A stretch of 64,000 nt of DNA, taken from contig CAWAMI010000001.1 of the NCBI GenBank assembly GCA_963783105.1, positions 620,001 to 684,000 on the forward strand. Reading direction: 5' to 3'. This DNA comes from JAVEDQ01 sp963783105 (GTDB lineage: Bacteria > Actinomycetota > Actinomycetes > Frankiales > Frankiaceae). Below the pieces are notes generated by a model. The model made no database searches. It had not been told where the DNA came from and saw nothing but the letters and a program-made list of their open reading frames with translations. A program made the position numbers and the translations under genes. Of this stretch, positions 63,057 to 64,000 are shown in pieces. Each line of letters begins with the position of its first letter. The first letter of the stretch is position 1.

Positions 63057-63704
63057 TCAGGCTGGCTTGCGCATGAGCAGCACGGCGCCTGCCAGGAAGC
63101 CGAGCGCGCCCAGCGCGGTGGCGACGTTGACCACGGTGACGTTGACCGGCTCGCCGCTGGTGGGCAGCACGTACGCCGCGATCGCCGAGAGCATGAAGGC
63201 CAGGCAGCCGAGCAGGTTGACCCCGGCCATCCGACCGTCGCGGGTGCGGGGCGGGCGGCGCCGCAGGCTCCCGCTGACGAGGACGTAGGCGAGGCATCCG
63301 GAGGCGAGGAAGCAGATCGACCCGAACAGGTCCGGCCGCCACACCAGGCGGTCGTAGGACCCCGATCCCGTCGCCGTGGTCAGCGCCCAGAAGGTGGTCG
63401 CGTTGAAGAAGAGGGTGCCGGCGAACTGGATGGCGCTGCTGACCCGGTCGCTGCGCCACCGGAAGCGATCGACCGCGTCCGGAACCTCGGACGTCGCCCA
63501 CTGCCAGCCGGCGGCGCTGGTGAACAGCAGCGATCCGACGAAGAAGACGACGCCGTCGGTGCGTTCGCCGACGAGCTGGACGAAGCCCGGGAACGGTGCG
63601 ACGAGGAAGCACAGGGAGCCGGCGGCGAACAGCGCGCCGATCCACCACGTCGCCGGACGCGTCGCGGATCGGGCGCGGTCCGCCGCGGCGCCGGTCGCTC
63701 CCAT
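63057..63704 (-). CDS. Polytopic membrane protein, YrhK-like
   Basis: This 215-aa protein has about six hydrophobic segments in pairs: ATWWIGALFAAGSLCFLVA, GVVFFVGSLLFTSAAGW, SAIQFAGTLFFNATTFWAL, DLFGSICFLASGCLAYVLV, NLLGCLAFMLSAIAAYVLP and VVNVATALGALGFLAGAVLL. The repeated GxxxF-G-FF pattern resembles YrhK-domain proteins. No catalytic motif. It converges on the GH15 gene with ten bases between and lies 24 bases downstream of the small gene at the right end. Confidence 0.78.
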   Translation of the reverse strand: MGATGAAADRARSATRPATWWIGALFAAGSLCFLVAPFPGFVQLVGERTDGVVFFVGSLLFTSAAGWQWATSEVPDAVDRFRWRSDRVSSAIQFAGTLFFNATTFWALTTATGSGSYDRLVWRPDLFGSICFLASGCLAYVLVSGSLRRRPPRTRDGRMAGVNLLGCLAFMLSAIAAYVLPTSGEPVNVTVVNVATALGALGFLAGAVLLMRKPA

Positions 63705-63728
63705 GCCGCTACCCCTCGGTTCGCGCCG

Positions 63729-63974
63729 TCAGGGCCCGGCGCGCTCGTCCGGGCGGGCGGATCGGGGCCGCGGAACGCCCGCCGAGCGCAGGGACTCCCG
63801 TACCTCGCGCTCGATGAAGATCGCGACGTACTGCAGGATGCGGGCGTCCCGGTAACCCGCCGCCACCATCCGGACCGTGGTGGAGATCTGCTCCTCGTCC
63901 ACCGTCGGGTACTCGTGGAGCAGTCGGCGGACCAGGGGGTCGAGGTCGGGAACCCCGGACGGTCGGGACGACAC
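63729..63974 (-). CDS. Small three-helix (DUF3562-like) protein
   Basis: This 81-aa protein has the pattern LDPLVRRLLHEYPTVD, ISTTVRMVAAGYRDARI and QYVAIFIEREVRESLR, which I associate with three-helix-bundle dimerisation proteins of actinobacteria (DUF3562-like). No signal peptide. The GTG at 63974-63972 has only a weak ribosome binding site, so a further-upstream start beyond the window cannot be excluded. Role unknown; it may be co-transcribed with the downstream membrane gene. Confidence 0.7.
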   Translation of the reverse strand: MSSRPSGVPDLDPLVRRLLHEYPTVDEEQISTTVRMVAAGYRDARILQYVAIFIEREVRESLRSAGVPRPRSARPDERAGP

Positions 63975-64000
63975 CTCGACCGTGGCCGCGGGACGCGCGG

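Overview
The window is gene-dense, very GC-rich DNA with many GTG starts, start/stop overlaps and actinobacterial hallmark families: a 13E12/DUF222-HNH protein under a mycobacterial-type SOS box, DUF6325, DUF7144, SHOCT, a HelD-type motor, and MalT-like LuxR regulators. It looks like a chromosomal segment of a soil actinobacterium. Pseudonocardiaceae (Pseudonocardia or a relative) is my best guess, but no rRNA or marker gene confirms it. I saw no tRNA, rRNA, CRISPR array, prophage or intact insertion sequence.

Layout. 1-3.6 kb: a truncated PAS-GAF-SpoIIE phosphatase, then a TPP riboswitch and thiC. 3.7-10.7 kb: a secreted LamG/FN3/phosphoesterase, an unusual 250-bp imperfect palindrome, a KhtTU-type K+/H+ antiporter pair, a small disordered protein and a CehA-type lipoprotein. 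10.8-16.3 kb: a HelD-like motor, the SOS-boxed HNH protein and two uncharacterised proteins. 16.3-24.8 kb: a haloalkane dehalogenase coupled to a glutamate-synthase-like FMN protein, a YdeI-like protein, two MFS transporters, an NAD(P)-binding protein, an acyl-CoA synthetase and a small conserved protein.

24.8-34.8 kb: a tightly packed operon for two-carbon/2-hydroxyacid catabolism: malate synthase (aceB), glcD-glcE-glcF, an LldP/GlcA permease, a LarA homologue and an arylamine N-acetyltransferase. Glycolate or lactate enters by the permease, GlcDEF oxidises it, AceB condenses glyoxylate with acetyl-CoA to malate, and a malic enzyme 4 kb further on could return malate to pyruvate. 34.8-38.6 kb: a second overlapping unit of two unrelated P-loop ATPases and a Tat-exported phosphoesterase behind a putative leaderless promoter. 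It is the least explained module here.

40-58 kb: after a peptidoglycan-binding protein and an SDR come glutaminase, a lipid-kinase-like protein, a large membrane protein, a ClC chloride channel/antiporter, a two-TM K+ channel, glutamate decarboxylase, DUF6325 and SHOCT proteins. This resembles a glutamine/glutamate-dependent acid-resistance locus with ion-flux partners. Next to it are three paralogous MalT-like LuxR regulators in alternating orientation. 58-64 kb: a DUF7144 membrane protein, a holin-like/alkaline-phosphatase fusion translationally coupled to a GH15 trehalase-type enzyme, a polytopic membrane protein and a three-helix protein.
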